A DNA stretch of 64,000 nucleotides. Source: Daucus carota subsp. sativus (taxonomy: Eukaryota > Streptophyta > Magnoliopsida > Apiales > Apiaceae). Below are positions 10,588 to 24,162 of this stretch, one piece after another (position 1 is the stretch's first letter; the number at the start of each line of letters is the position of its first letter). The position numbers and the translations under genes were made by a program. The stretch is from assembly GCF_001625215.2 (NCBI RefSeq), contig NC_030387.2, forward strand, positions 36,107,606-36,171,605, read 5' to 3'. The notes below the pieces were generated by a model, which was given only the letters and a program-made list of their open reading frames with translations, was not told where the DNA came from and made no database searches.

Positions 10588-13400
10588 TAGTTTGCTTAAG
10601 TCTTTATTATCGTGGAATATTTAAAACCCTATAGTTCTCTGTATTACTAAAACCAGCTATCTGTGTTTAAAACAAAGCACAGGTATAAACACTTGTATAT
10701 CATGTAGAATACTTTTATTTTATTGATTAATGAGATATGCGTGTTTGTGTTAGGTATTTAGGTCGTATAATTGATATTTTTACATTCTTTACATGTAAAT
10801 TTGATATATATAAATATAAAATTAACATGGTGAGTGTGAAAATTATAGTATTGTGGTTATTATTTATCATATAATTTATTGTAAAGGTGCATGATATAAA
10901 AAAATGAGTTGGTATATCAAATATAAAAAAATTTCATTCGTTTAAAAAAAATCACAGTTCAACCCTACTCATTTCTTATCTTTAATTTTCGCCAACCTCC
11001 TAGCATGTAGGAAATAGGAAGATTACACGTAATTTATTTTTATTTTCAACTCATATATTCTATTTTAACAAATAACAATCTAAAATATTATTATGATTTT
11101 TAAATTATAACATATAATCAATACTATTGAATTTCATAATATTTTATGCATTCAATTTAATCAAAGAATTATAACGTCCAAAAACGCTCTAAACAGGGTG
11201 TCAGTAGTGTTTGGTGTGGTTGAATTTGCTTATAAAAATTGTTATCGGATAACCATCTCACTCGACTTGACTGCCTGATACACATAAACAAACGTCAACT
11301 TTTATATATTATAATATAAAATCATAACATCTGAAAATAAATATTTTATAGCCATGATGCTTGAATCATGATATGAAATCATAAACTTTGAACATAAACA
11401 TTTAACAGCCACGATGCTTGAACTACAACACGACTTTCACAGGATGAACCTTTAACAAGTCGTAATGTATGAAGATTGCTTGACATGTGTATTTATATAA
11501 GATTATGTTTAAAAGGCGCTTACAAGCTTAGTTCATAACTCTAACGTGTACGACTAAAATCTTCACCATCGATCTGGCTACTTTGAGTTGACCGAGAGCA
11601 TGCGTGCACTTAAAATACTAATCAATTATGTTAATCTACGGCCCTAAGAAAATCGCAACTAACATGATTTATAAATGCTTATGAAAATTGAAATACGGTT
11701 ACAAAAAGAATTATGCGACGAAGACTTTCCTAGCAGTGATTTGTTGATCAACTTAGAGATTCACCAGTTGGAAGCTAAGACAAACAGGAGAAATCGAATT
11801 CTATAATCTAGGGTCTCTGCATTTACATGTCGATCACTTGCACGTGATCCAATTGGCATATCGTATATGTAGTGCTAGATAATTTTTCATTTTCATAATA
11901 TTCCTTCCCTCTAATTTTGACATGTTGCAGGATATATATAAAACTGAATATATAAAAATATAAATTTATATTTTCTATAAAATTTTATTCAACAAAGAAT
12001 TTAAAATACAAGTCATAAGAATTTATATTATATTGTTTCACATCAACTGAGGCTTGGCTTAGAAATGATAAATAGATATTATTCTGTTTACCAACTTATA
12101 ACTAAATGAAATAAAAATATATTATTTGGGTTCATTTAAGATATATTGTATTCTTAATTTAAATTACTTTTGTAAATTTAGAAGTAAACTTAAAGGTACT
12201 AGTTTCTTTAACAATTTAATTTTTATTAAAAAATTGCATTTTCTTGTTTTTGTCACGTTAATCCTTCTTGATAACTCATTTCCCGTCGAGTAGTTCACAC
12301 TGTGATAATGTGATTCTACTTCTTCCAATCAACTAGGACCAAAATAATGAATTGTTATAAGTAAGGATAAATGGTTACGCAGGCGATGAAAACGATGGTG
12401 TCGTGATAGACTGACATTCGAAATAAACAAAGCAAAGGGGTAATTGATTCGAAATCAGTAAAAATTATAAAAATTATATAGCAAGGGTCAGGTTAGAGCC
12501 CGACAACACGAATACGTACAAACTAAATATATTTTATCGTTATAGAATATATCCACGTGATTGCTGCACAACATTTATCTTTTCCTCTTCCATACTTAAT
12601 TTCATTAATCCTACTTTCGTTCGCCAATATTTTATTTCGTAGAAGACGGCAAAGGTAACGTGAGAGAGTTAAGTAAATTATTTTGATCCACTGCTCATAT
12701 ATCCATATTCACTGCTCAGTGTTTAATATTTATTGACTTATATATAATATATAATAATATATGTATATTTAACTTAATTCTAGATCAGTGTTTGTGTTAA
12801 AATTATAGGTTTGAAATTGTTCATGAATATATTGTTCATTAAATCTGTTAATATAAGTATAATTAGATCAATTAAAACATATTAAAAAACCCGTAAATTC
12901 AGTGAATGTGTTTAAATTATACTCCCTCTGTCCTCTGGGTTGTATACATTTGAAACATAAAAAAGTGTATAACGTAGTGTAAAGTAATGAGAAAGAGAAA
13001 TTATCATAAATATTTTAAAGTGTTTCTAATTATTTTTTGTAAAATCAAATTTAAAAAATTAAAACAAAAATCACTAACAATATCTAAAATTTTCAAGTTT
13101 CCACATTCTGACTTATAAATCGGAACTTAACTAATAAATGTCTTATACAAAATGCACGAATAAATTGCTTCTGTACCCATACCTTCTAACTCTGCCAAAA
13201 TAAAATTTAAGATTGTGTTTTTTACAAAAATCTGATGATTTAGTTATTGATGATTTAGTTATATATACCATACAATGGAAAACTGAAAAGAAAATGTAAT
13301 CTGTCAGATAAGTATCGAAATTGAGCGAGTAAAAATCTTAATTTGAGCAGTGAACTATGCCGGGCTCGCCGGCTGAGCATCGTTGTCTAGAGCCAACAAT
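10588..13400. other. Intergenic DNA with MITE relics
   Basis: Positions about 10960-11190 resemble the AT-rich interior of the 8349-9452 element. At 12923 a CTCCCTCTGTCC sequence looks like a Stowaway left end, but I could not find its partner. GATGATTTAGTTAT is repeated at about 13232-13262. There is no credible gene. Confidence 0.4.
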
Positions 13401-13793
13401 TGCCATTAGAAGAGTAGCATGGTCCAGGTACGGACAAACCATCCGAGCTGTACAATGCTGACATGGCATCCTGAGGGTCCCACCTGTCCCCTAAACATAG
13501 CCAAGCTGACGCAAAAAGGGGTCTACGTGTCCCCTCTTCTTCATACACTCAATATCCCAAGACACAGTCAATATTATGAATGTTATTGCTCCGTCAGTCC
13601 ATCCAAGACGTTTGTATTCTACTTGTATATTACCGGGTCCCACCTGCGCTGATGTGGCGTTTTAACGAGGGCCGTTACATTTTGACCTTTGGCTATATAA
13701 ATCACATAACGTGCCTTCTCAGTTCTCACAATCCCACAACACAAAACACTGATACAAACACCATCATATTCTCCTTCACAAAAACAACTAGTC
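13401..13793 (+). promoter_or_regulatory. Promoter region of the GH3 gene
   Basis: A TATATAAAT box lies at 13694-13702, about 92-100 bp before the ATG. This leaves room for a leader of about 65 bp. TGTCCC words at 13495-13500 and 13528-13533 match the TGTCNN core recognised by auxin response factors. GH3 genes are classic early auxin genes, so this fits, but a 6-bp match alone is weak evidence. Confidence 0.5.
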
Positions 13794-15806
13794 ATGGCTG
13801 TTGACTCAACGATCTCGTCTCCGCTAGGCCCTCCGGCCTGCGAAAAAGACGCCAAGGCTCTTCAATTCATCGAAGAAATGACCAAAAATGCCGACTCGGT
13901 TCAGGAAAAAGTTTTGGAACAAATTTTGAGCCGAAATGCTGAGACGGAGTATCTCAGCAAATTCGATCTCAAGGGTGCAACAGATCGCCACACTTACAAA
14001 TCCAAAGTACCTGTCGTCAATTACGAAGATCTTCAGCCTTACATCCAGCGGATCTCTAATGGAGATCGCTCTCCTATCTTGTCATCCCATCCCATTTCCG
14101 AGTTTCTGACTAGGTACAATTTTTTCTTAATATTTAAAAAAGAACATCGAATGTATTTTTTACTAAATAAATTTCTGATTCACAGTTCGGGGACTTCTGC
14201 CGGCGAGAGAAAGCTGATGCCAACGATCGCCGAAGAATGGGATCGTAGACAGAAGCTTTATAGCCTTCTCATGCCTGTCATGAACCTGTAAGTATCAGTG
14301 ACTTCAGTTTTTAGGCCTAATTCGTGTAAACGTATTATTTAGCTCGGAAATTTGTACTTTTTTAATCAGCTTATTTTACGTATTTGAATTGTATTGTACT
14401 AATTGTTGACGAATCATAAATTAATTTTCAGTTACGTCCCGAATCTGAATCAAGGGAAGGGATTGTACTTTCTGTTCATAAAGGCGGAGACTCTGACTCC
14501 AAGTGGATTAGTGGCACGTCCAGTGTTGACCAGCTACTACAAAAGTTCACAGTTCAGGACCAGGCCATATGACCCTTACAATGTTTACACGAGCCCTGAT
14601 GAAACTATTCTCTGTGCTAATTCCTTCCAGAGCATGTACTCTCAGATGCTCTGTGGCCTTATTATGCGCCTGGAAGTTCTTCGAATGGGGGCTGTTTTCG
14701 CCTCGGGGCTTGTCAGAGCTGTCAAGTTCCTCCAGCTCAATTGGAGGCAATTGGCTCAAGACATTGCAACCGGAACGCTGAGCTCTGAAATAACTGACCC
14801 GTCTGTCAGGGAGTGTATTGCGGGGATATTGAAGCCTGATCCGGAACTTGCTCAGTTTATTACTGACGAATGCTCGGGTGAGAATTGGGAAGGGATCATT
14901 GTGAGGATTTGGCCTAATACGAAGTATCTGGATGTTATTGTCACGGGTGCTATGGCTCAATACATTCCTACGCTTGATTATTACAGTAATGAGTTGCCTA
15001 AATATTGCACCATGTATGCATCTTCCGAATGCTATTTCGGGCTCAATCTGAAGCCTGTTTGCATGCCATCTGAGGTTTCTTATACCATTATGCCGAATAT
15101 GGGCTACTTTGAGTTTCTACCTCATGATGATCAGTCTGCCGCTCTGTCACGTGACTCTCCCCCGCGTCTTCTTGATCTTTCTGAACTAGTTGTGGGGAAG
15201 GAGTATGAGCTGGTGATCTCAACTTATGCAGGGCTGTGTCGGTACAGAGTTGGTGACATTCTCCGCGTCACTGGATTCTACAATTCAGCCCCTCAGTTCA
15301 AGTTCCTCAGGAGGAAGAATGTTTTACTCAGCATCGACGCAGACAAGACCAACGAGGAAGAGCTGCAAACCGCAATCGACAATGCCTCGGTTTTGTTACG
15401 TGAATTCAACACGAGCATTGTCGAATACACAAGTTTCAGTGACACAAAAACCATCCCGGGGCACTACGTTATTTACTGGGAGCTCCTGGTGAAAGACTTA
15501 GCCAATTCACCAAGCCGCGAGGTGCTAAACCAATGCTGTTTAGCAATGGAAGAGTCCTTCAACACAGTGTACCGACAAGGCCGTGTCGCTGATAACTCAA
15601 TCGGGCCACTCGAAATCAGGGTGGTGAAGAACGGCACATTTGAGGAGCTCATGGACTACGCAATCTCAAGAGGCGCATCAATCAACCAGTACAAAGTCCC
15701 AAGGTGCGTTAGCTTCACACCAATCATGGAACTCCTCGACTCGAGACTAATTTCATCTCACTTCAGCCCAGCAGCACCGAAATGGACCCCAGAACGACGA
15801 CGTTGA
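13794..15806 (+). CDS. GH3 acyl acid amido synthetase, IAA-type (598 aa)
   Basis: Exons are 13794-14113, 14186-14287 and 14432-15806. All introns are GT-AG and the joined frame is 599 codons including TGA. The product is a GH3 enzyme of the ANL adenylating superfamily, which joins an acyl acid (in this subgroup indole-3-acetic acid) to an amino acid through an acyl-AMP and so lowers free auxin in the cytosol. Visible motifs are [10 protein letters not shown] (nucleotide binding, spanning the exon 1-2 junction), YASSECYFG (motif 2) and YRVGDILRV (motif 3). The start [20 protein letters not shown] and the end WTPERRR are typical of GH3.1-like group II proteins, and the length is as expected. 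ATG 13794 is supported by this N-terminus. The exact GH3 number is inferred from overall resemblance, not from a tree. Confidence 0.96.
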
Positions 15807-18565
15807 ATAATGAACATGCATGTCACATGCCAAGGTGAAAATGACCAAAACATAAAAAAAGTAGTGATGGTTAGGCACCAACCAAACAAGCCCCTACCGA
15901 TAGACTTAAAATTTGTTTGTGATGGTGAACTTAGCATCTTTTAGTGTCATGTGAAATGGTAGGATTTGGGATTATGTGTTTGTCTTGACTAGTGCGTAGG
16001 TTCAAATAATGAGTACGCATGATGTAATTGTGATTTGTGTAGGCGTACTTTTGTCTTTGTCTCCGGCTTTATTCCAAAAAGTTAAGGAAAAGACATTAAA
16101 TCCGTTTGTACGTAGCAGTATTATTATGTTGGGTTGGATCTAATGCTATTCGGTGGCCTCAACCACATTCTGTAAATTAAAGCATTTGGTTTTAACTTTA
16201 ATGTTGGGTTAATGTTGTATGGAGACACAGATTTCTGGGCCTTGTATTTCATTTACTTTTCTGCACGTGGGAGGTGCGTGCCGAGGGTTTGAGGCTTTGA
16301 GCAACTCCACTCTAATCAGCTCAAGTGCTAGTGTAAATTCTTTACCAAACAAATCTAACTAATTAAGTATCTGTTCTTTGTTAGAGAAACTACTTCTCAT
16401 AAATAATTTGAACTGAAATATATGTATTAACCACAACTATACAAATATAAAAAGGTGATCGGAAATAATCGGTTGATCTACCGATTAAGGATTATGAGAA
16501 TTTTTTTTGGATAAATTAAATTTTTTTTTAGTCAAATCAAAGTGTAATTCGATAAATTGTTGAATTTTTACAGAAATAAATTAAAATTTTTAATAAATGG
16601 ATTTTTTAAAATAAGGTGACTCTGATTGAGAACCATTCTTTTTGTTGATCTCTAAACTGCAGCAAAGATGTTTGTGATGATGGGCTGTCTTCGTTCTAGG
16701 CCCATTCCAGAGAGACGCTAATCTCTTTTGGGCTTGTTGGGCCAAATCTATAAAGAGAAACTGGAATGCTACATTTTTGAACCAAAACCACATATTTTGG
16801 TTAGTGTAGTACACATTTAGGCCTTAAGTTTTGTTTTTCCTAAAAGATTTTTGTTTTTCTTAAAACCCATTTGAGCTTGAAGTTTTAACACATGACATCG
16901 AGAATCGTCTTGTTTCTTAAATGTAAATATTTATATTCGATTGTGAAGACTACAATATTTGTGTGTATAATCGACGTTGATGGGACTGGTTTAAACGGTA
17001 TCAAAATGCGCGGCGTGAATGCATGACACACCCACCATTTCCATCTCGTCGCCATCCATTTAATTCAGTCTGGATCATGCAACGAAGATAGCGAAATGAG
17101 CCTATTAGTGTGATTTTTTTCTTATTCCATTCACCTGTCCCCTTCGTTTCTATATTGTACATTCTGCACTACAACTTGCAGTCTTGCACCATCTATCAAA
17201 AGGATTGACTACAAAGATTTTAGAAATACTAGTTTATTATTACTTTGAATCATTATAAATCGGATAATACAAAAACTACCGTGCTACAAAGCTTGAGTAT
17301 ATATAATCGATATAGTGGAATTGGAAGTGTGGAACACAATTATATATATATATAATTTTAATTTTAGAGTGATAATTGCTTAATAAATATTTTAAAATTT
17401 TATTTTAAATAAATCATCTAAATTATTTATTTTTATTTTTTTTTGAAAATGAGAATGAATCTCAACGAGCAGAATCAGCAAGATCTTGACCGAGGAGTTT
17501 CTTTCATTCAAGAAAGTTTATCATCTAACCATCGGACATGCAAGATGACCAGGGACATTTAGATAATAAAACTTTAATTTCTGATAAGAAAGCACTTTTC
17601 TTCTGGACAACCTGAAATTAAAACACAAAAATGTCATATCGCAATGATATAGATATAATAAATTAAAACCCAAAAATCAACATATTCAGCGATTAGCAAA
17701 GGATTTTGTATAAAACATAAGGAAACCGATATTTCAATAGGAAAACTAAAAACAAAATACAAAAATATAGTTTAAACATATTGAGGACAGAGGTCCAAAC
17801 CAAAGGAAATCCTTTGGTTTGAACCTCTGAACAATATTCAAATTTGTATCCACTCAGTCGAAATATTTTCATCCAAAGAAAATCAAAACTAAAATCATTT
17901 TTAAAAGTACTAAAACTCAATTGTAGCATTATTTCGTCAACTGACGATAGCTAATAACACCAATTATGTACAAAAATCACCAAATGTGTTAACCAAATAT
18001 AATTGACATTTAATCAAAATAAAGTCATCAAAATGACACAAATTCATCCCTTGAGGACAACAGATTATTAATAACCATAAATGGTCCAAAAGCCATCAAA
18101 TATGGCACTCCCTGAGGGCACAAAATAGCTAACTAAATTAGCATGACCATATAAAATGGCTCAATCCATATAAAACTTTATTAAATTATAACTCATTAAC
18201 CCCTAATTAAGCACAAGCAATCAACCAATAATTAGTCACTAATTATCTAATTTAAAGGCAAATAAAATTGACAGTTTCAAAGCCATTAAAACTACTAATT
18301 AAAGCACTATCAATAATCAATTATTTATAACTGAACAAGTAATTATCAATCAATTATATTAAATGCGAATTAATACCTCAATAAAATCAATTAAAAACCA
18401 ATATTCAAATTTGTAACTGAAAAAATGAAAGGAATCAATTAAACACAATTAAATCAATTCAAATTAAATCAGGAAACCGCAAAATCGACAAATATTCCGA
18501 CCAATGGTACTAAATCCGGCCAATAACACCAAATCCGGCCAACTACATACCAGACCGAAACACAC
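15807..18565. other. GH3 3' region and intergenic DNA
   Basis: The first few hundred bases are probably the GH3 3' untranslated region. Beyond that the sequence is AT-rich. Short runs rich in AATTAAATCAATT words occupy 18180-18480. No gene or RNA is supported. Open frames on the minus strand at 16590-16814 and 17693-17929 show no family features. Confidence 0.45.
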
Positions 18566-18568
18566 TAA

Positions 18569-19162
18569 GGGGCCGTTTGGTTCGCTTTGGGGAAACGGAA
18601 TGGAATCCAGAAAAGGAAACGCGGAGAAAGAAAACGAATAATCCTGAATTGTTTAACCTGTTTGGTTTTGTTGCAGAAACGGAATGGAAATTTGTGTGAT
18701 TAATTTTATATTCGATTTTTTTAATATTATATAATTTCAAAAGAGTTAAATGTATTCATATCTATAAAAAGATAATTTATTTACATTCTATTAAATTAAT
18801 ATAATTTATTTAATCATACTATTAATTTTTTAAAATATATTAAAATGTAAATTATGTCACAATTATATTTAATTTAAAAAACTAAATTAAAAATTATTTT
18901 TATTCTGAAAAATATTTTATATGATAATCTTTTATTTTAATTGTTTGAAATATGAATTATAACTCAAAATAGAAAAAAAGTGAGGAAAGGGAATCGAAAT
19001 ACCTAGTTGGAGGTGGGGAATGAGCTATGAGCATTATTGGGTAAACCCACTACTAAAAAAAGAGAAAGATAATGATGATTTTTACAAAACAAACAAGTAC
19101 AAAGGGAATCAATCAGGCTGATTACCTTTCCCTTTCCTGAATACCCCTAAACAAACGGCCCC
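18569..19162. mobile_element. Tourist-like (PIF/Harbinger) MITE, 594 bp, TAA TSD
   Basis: The left end GGGGCCGTTTGGTTCGCTTT and the right end (complement of GGGGCCGTTTGTTTAGGGG) are inverted repeats. TAA is directly repeated outside both ends (18566-18568 and 19163-19165), the 3-bp target duplication of PIF/Harbinger elements. The GGCCGTTTGG end is a common plant MITE terminus. The interior is AT-rich and non-coding. Confidence 0.88.
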
Positions 19163-19165
19163 TAA

Positions 19166-21700
19166 ATCAAACCAAAACCATTCCTTATTACTCCTTTGTC
19201 TCCAAGAGTCCCAAACCACCAACAATCGTATGGAAAACCAAGGCATTCCGGCAACCAACAACAAAGTTGGTCACAATCGGATAACACAAAATGAATCCTG
19301 AAAATCGAATAAAAAAATAACGATAACCCCCAAAACACGATTGACAAGAGTATGAGACTAAAAGTAACAAGCAAGTAAATAAAACCGTATTCGGCCAAAA
19401 ACATTAAATCCGACAACTACATAACTCACTCAAAAAATATATAATGTAACATGAAACGTCCATGTAAAGACAATCCATATATATCAACAAACAACATAAG
19501 AAACTCAGCAATTAATGAAACCCAACAGATCTTGAAAAATTTAACAAAAACAGCGGATGAATGATGGGATAGATAGAGGATTGAGAGAAATGAATATTGA
19601 CTAATTGTATTCTCGATTTAAATAGCACATAAAATTGAAGAAACTCGAATTTAACGAGAGGATGATATAGAGAATCAAAACTCGTTAAATCGGTTGCATA
19701 ACTAGTTTTGGATGATTCATGAAAAACAGACGGCTAAATCTATGAAAAGAAAATGAACACAGAAGAAACCCCTTAATGGTTTACTCACAATTAACCGAGC
19801 AGGCTGTTAACGGAAGGGCTGGATTGAAGGCACGGCGGATCTGGACTAGGCGCTGAGTGGCGAGTCGTCTCGGTGAAACCAGGTCTTGATAGACTTCTGC
19901 CGATGCTCATAACGGAAGGGCTGGATTGAAGGCGAGCCTTTGTATTCTCGAGTAATCCAGCCTACATCAATCCCGAAAATGTTAGCTTCACAATTGACCT
20001 TCACAATAGTTCCATGGCTGTTGCGGTGTTCAGGCGACTCAGTTGTAAAAACTAAGCAATGAGGAACAAGAGTCCTCGAATAATGAACAGCTATAATATT
20101 TTGTGAAAGGTGAGCACGTGCGATCGCCACCGTTCAAAGCATACCCTAGCTATCGACATGCCGGGAGCCAGCTATAGACATGCCGAAAGTATTAATGATG
20201 CGATAAGCCAGATCTCCCAAAACTCCATCCCAATCATTCTCATAGATAACACAGAAAGACATAACAACCACAAATATAACAACGCGGAATCACCCAAAAA
20301 TTGGGTACTAAATCAACACACACCAAAAGGCGAGACGGGAAAACACAATCGGACCTTTGATTTCAAAAGATCTGATTTATTCAGAAAAAATCAAGTTTAA
20401 GCTCAAATCCGAAACAGATACGAGAATAAAACTCGATTGGAATCTTCGAGGTTTAATCAACACTCGATTTTATTAAAAAACAAAAAACTGGTAAATAGTG
20501 GAGAAGATAGGAGAGTGAAAAGAATTTGGTGGATGAAGAGGATGAAGGTGAGGAATGGAGAAGTGACGGATAATTTTGAGAGTCGACTCTCAAAACTCTG
20601 TTTTTGGAGCAGAAGCATTTTTAAAAAGCCGAGAATGCTAGCTTCTCTGTCAGAGTTTTTACTTCTTTTCCAAATATTTTATTAACTTATTTACTTCTTA
20701 CTTCTCATTTACTTCTATGCATTTTTTTTAAATTTGTCCAAATGACCCCTATGTCAACATATTAATTTAGATAAAAATGAAACCAACCAAAGTACAAAGG
20801 AATGGTTTGTCTTCAAGGCTTCCACTGTTTCCACTCGATCTCGTCACTGGTAACTGGTAAGTTCCATAATTAGTTCATTGTACTGTATTGCGGTCCCCGC
20901 CCCCAACATGTAATCTTGTCCACTTAGATATATCCAATCTTCTACATCTATTTAGTTTATTATATTTACTGACTGATGGCGTTTGATGGGCCTTTATAAA
21001 AAAACTAAACTATTCTTCTTTTATAGAATAAATATATTGATGATTAAATTTGTTATGCAGAGATTTTAAATTTTAACATTGCCAATTCTACCATTTAGAA
21101 ACTTATTTCACATAAATTTTTAAATATTATCTTTTCTGTCATTCAAAAGCTATTTTCCTAAAATTTTGATAATGAAAAAGGCAGTTAAAATTTTTCTTCC
21201 CAATCTACGTCACTCCAAAATATTGGAAACTGAGTAAGTTAGTTAGAAAATTCCTTCCAACTTATTTAAAATAATTAAAGGTAACTTTACTTTTGAGTTT
21301 TGATATCTAAAATTCAAAATTTGAGAAAATTAGAAAATAGATCCTAGCTATTTGAAGGAGGCCACCTCGTCATTCATTCTCCACTATGTAAATATATTGG
21401 TCTCAAAATTATTTGTATATAATTTTAAATCTTAAAAGATATATTTTAACATAAATTAAGTATACATTTCAGTTATATAAAAATTTAGAAAACAGAAATA
21501 AAAATTTAAAAAAATTATATAAGTGCGAGTATCATGTGCCCGCTATCTCATTTAATTTTATACTTTTTCTCTCCACTATCTGACACGTATTTTAATATTC
21601 TTATAAAATATAATTCTGTAATTTATTTATAAGATTTGTTTTATAAATAAAACTTTTTATGTTAATTTTTTGTCTAAAAAACAAAAATTTTCAAAATAGA
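19166..21700. other. Unassigned region with a possible minus-strand gene relic
   Basis: Positions 19846-20260 read on the minus strand contain two stretches of protein-like composition without long simple sequence. The first is 19846-20130 and the second, near 20160-20260, contains GVLGDLAYRIINTFGMSIAG. They are separated by a stop and I cannot assign them to a family. A 22-bp unit (CGGAAGGGCTGGATTGAAGG core) occurs twice, at about 19813 and 19913. The plus strand over 20110-20685 is also open in two frames without recognisable features. The remainder is AT-rich. Confidence 0.3.
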
Positions 21701-21702
21701 TA

Positions 21703-22189
21703 CTCCCTCCATCCCATTTTAAATGTCTACTTTGCAATTTTCACACGTATTAAGAAACAATTAATGTAATATTTATATGATCATCTTTCCGCAACTAATC
21801 AACTTAGTTTTCATACATAGTAATTACGTATCTCATTAATTATTCTATATTAGACCTTCTCTCACTTCAAATTACACTATACATTCATAATGCTTCTAAA
21901 TATATTTATGATGAGTTGTTGGTTGTATTTAATATTATATTGGAAATAGTATAAATTTTACATGAGTTAAAAGAGTATGACATATATTTAGGGATGGCAA
22001 AATAATCCGATCCGACGGATACCCGATTCGAAACCCGAATTTTTGGATATACCGAACCCGAATTTTTGGATTTGGATTTGATTTTTGTACCCGAAATTTT
22101 TGGATTTGGATATGGATATGACCTCTACCGATCCGAAACCCGAAATCCTATCCGAACCCGATCTGAACCCGAAACCCGAAAAAAACCCG

Positions 22190-22236
<47 letters not shown>

Positions 22237-22780
22237 ATAATTTAATATGAATGTGTGTGTGTGTCTATATATAAAACATATTTATATTTAATTATTTGGA
22301 TGAATGTAATATAATACTCTCAATATCAATAGACTAGGTTAAAGGAATAAGTGTTTCTATTTAAGACAAATACTTCATTAATAATATATTGTATAAAATA
22401 TATTGTATATTGGTAAAAATGAAAATTAATATGGTTTAAGTTTATATTATTCTAATTTAAACCAATAGAATCCAATCCAATAATCTTAATTTTGAAAAAA
22501 AATACTTAATTATCATAGTTCAGACAGGTTTATAATTTTTAATTTTTTTTTAAGATATCCGGTTGAAACCCGAATCCGATCCCAAACCCGAAAAAACCCG
22601 ACGGATTGGATTTGGATTTTACATTTTAATATCCAAACCCGAACCCGATCCGATAGAAATATAACGGATTGGATATGGATTTCATGAAACCCGACCCGAT
22701 CCGACCCGATTGCCATCCCTACATATATTTTGATAAAAATTTTTTTGGCAAGATGGACACTTAAAATGGAATGGAAGGAG
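21703..22780. mobile_element. Stowaway-like MITE split by a nested hAT-like element
   Basis: The left end CTCCCTCCATCCCATTTTAA at 21703 follows a TA, and the right end is the complement of CTCCTTCCATTCCATTTTAA at 22780. The expected TA after the right end is TT, so the target duplication has decayed by one base. Removing the nested 733-bp element and its 8-bp duplication leaves about 337 bp, a normal Stowaway size. It is non-coding. Confidence 0.82.
21989..22721. mobile_element. hAT-like MITE with ACCCGA arrays, 733 bp, nested
   Basis: The ends are TAGGGATGGCAA... and ...TTGCCATCCCTA. The exact 8-bp repeat CATATATT flanks both sides (21981-21988 and 22722-22729). Subterminal arrays of AACCCGA/GATCCGA words fill about 200 bp at the left and 160 bp at the right. 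A long (TA)n run lies at about 22196-22230. It has no coding capacity and sits inside a Stowaway element, so it is the younger insertion. Confidence 0.93.
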
Positions 22781-23586
22781 TTATAATTATATTTTTCGAG
22801 AATATTAAAGATACTGTCTTAGCCCCGTCTCCGATGTACAGCAACCCGGGGACCAAGGGAGTAACTATCCACTTTAGTCCAGCCTAGTAGCCGGTACCAG
22901 AAGTAGCAACAGGGTACCCACTCTTTTGTTGGTTGAATTGTGCGGAGCAGCTTATACATGTAATTTACACAAAATTTAACGTGCCATCCTAGCTGTCTCG
23001 ACCACAATGGTCATTTTTGATTGGCGAATATTTTTACACTATATTGTACACGCACTTTTATGTATGGGCTGTGTGCATGGATGATTATGGTAGCAAAATC
23101 TGAATGACCAAGTTGAACTGTTGTGATCGCATAGCCGCCTGCGGCTCGTGATGGCACAAGATATACACGATATAACATGTGTTCGCTGCTTCTGTACTCG
23201 ATCAATACAGTCGTAGTCGCAAGTTCAATGAGATGTTTCCGCGAAACTTCCTTATACATTCGTTTCATCATTATTATATCATTTAATTATTAATTAATAT
23301 ACAAAAATATGTCATAATAATTTCAGAAAAATCTATATTCGATTATAAATCAATCAATTATATAATAAATGAAACCACAATACATGATATTTTTTATATT
23401 TAATTAGACATTGACCAATTTGATTTTTTTGAAATCCAAAAGGACATCTGATTTGATTTGGGACGGATATAATCACATATTCTCGGTCCATAATTTTGTT
23501 TTACATTTCCAATATTTTTAACAATTATTAATAAAATTTGAATATTAAATATCTATTTAAAATAATTCAGCATATTTTAAAATATA
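22781..23586. other. Intergenic, no gene seen
   Basis: Positions 22800-23280 have higher GC than their surroundings, and frames on the minus strand are open (22819-23007, 23011-23271), but the translations show no family motif. I see no RNA gene or repeat boundary. Confidence 0.35.
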
Positions 23587-23863
23587 CTCTCTGTCCCCCT
23601 CATTTCTTTACGTTACTTTTCGGCACGTTTTTCCACACTCATTTAAAGTATAGTTCCATAATATATTTTTAATTCTTTTTTCTCCGAATAAAAATTGATA
23701 CTTAAACTTTTATAAAAAAAAGAATATTTTACAAAAGTGTTCTACAACTATATTTTATAGAAGTCTCAAAATACGTGCAAACAATTAACGTAAACAACCA
23801 CGTATAGAAGTCTTAAAAATACGTGCAAACAGTTAACGTAAACAACCACGGGCACTGAGGGAG
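23587..23863. mobile_element. Stowaway MITE, 277 bp, TA TSD
   Basis: The left end CTCTCTGTCCCCC and the right end (complement of CTCCCTCAGTGCCC) are flanked by TA on both sides (23585-23586 and 23864-23865). Near the right end a unit of about 48 bp containing TACGTGCAAACARTTAACG is duplicated in tandem (about 23760-23850). This lies 300 bp upstream of the NRAMP start, inside its probable promoter. Confidence 0.85.
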
Positions 23864-23865
23864 TA

Positions 23866-24162
23866 TGTGCGATAATGTACTAATTTGAGATAAGGAAATA
23901 AAACTAGTTTATTAAATAAAATATTATAAAGGCCGTGCAGATTAAATGTGACGTGTCATGCCTAGTGTACATTGAAGATCATAGTAAACAAAGCGGGAGT
24001 TTACGTTTGCTCCATTTAATTGCAACCTCCCAAATTAAAGTCCCCCCTAAAGCAAAAGCCATTTTATTCCCTCTCATTCTTTATTTTTATTATTTAATTT
24101 TGTTATTCCGATAATATTTATATCACTTCTCCGCTATATCCCCTTTTCACTCCACTCAAAAA
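23866..24162 (+). promoter_or_regulatory. Promoter and leader of the NRAMP gene
   Basis: This is the short interval between the Stowaway element and the NRAMP start. A pyrimidine-rich leader precedes the ATG. TATTTATATC at about 24115 could serve as a TATA-like element but is very close to the start codon, so no box is assigned firmly. Confidence 0.3.

Noticed and set aside
12923..13060. CTCCCTCTGTCC Stowaway-like end
   Set aside because: No complementary right end was found within the next several hundred bases.
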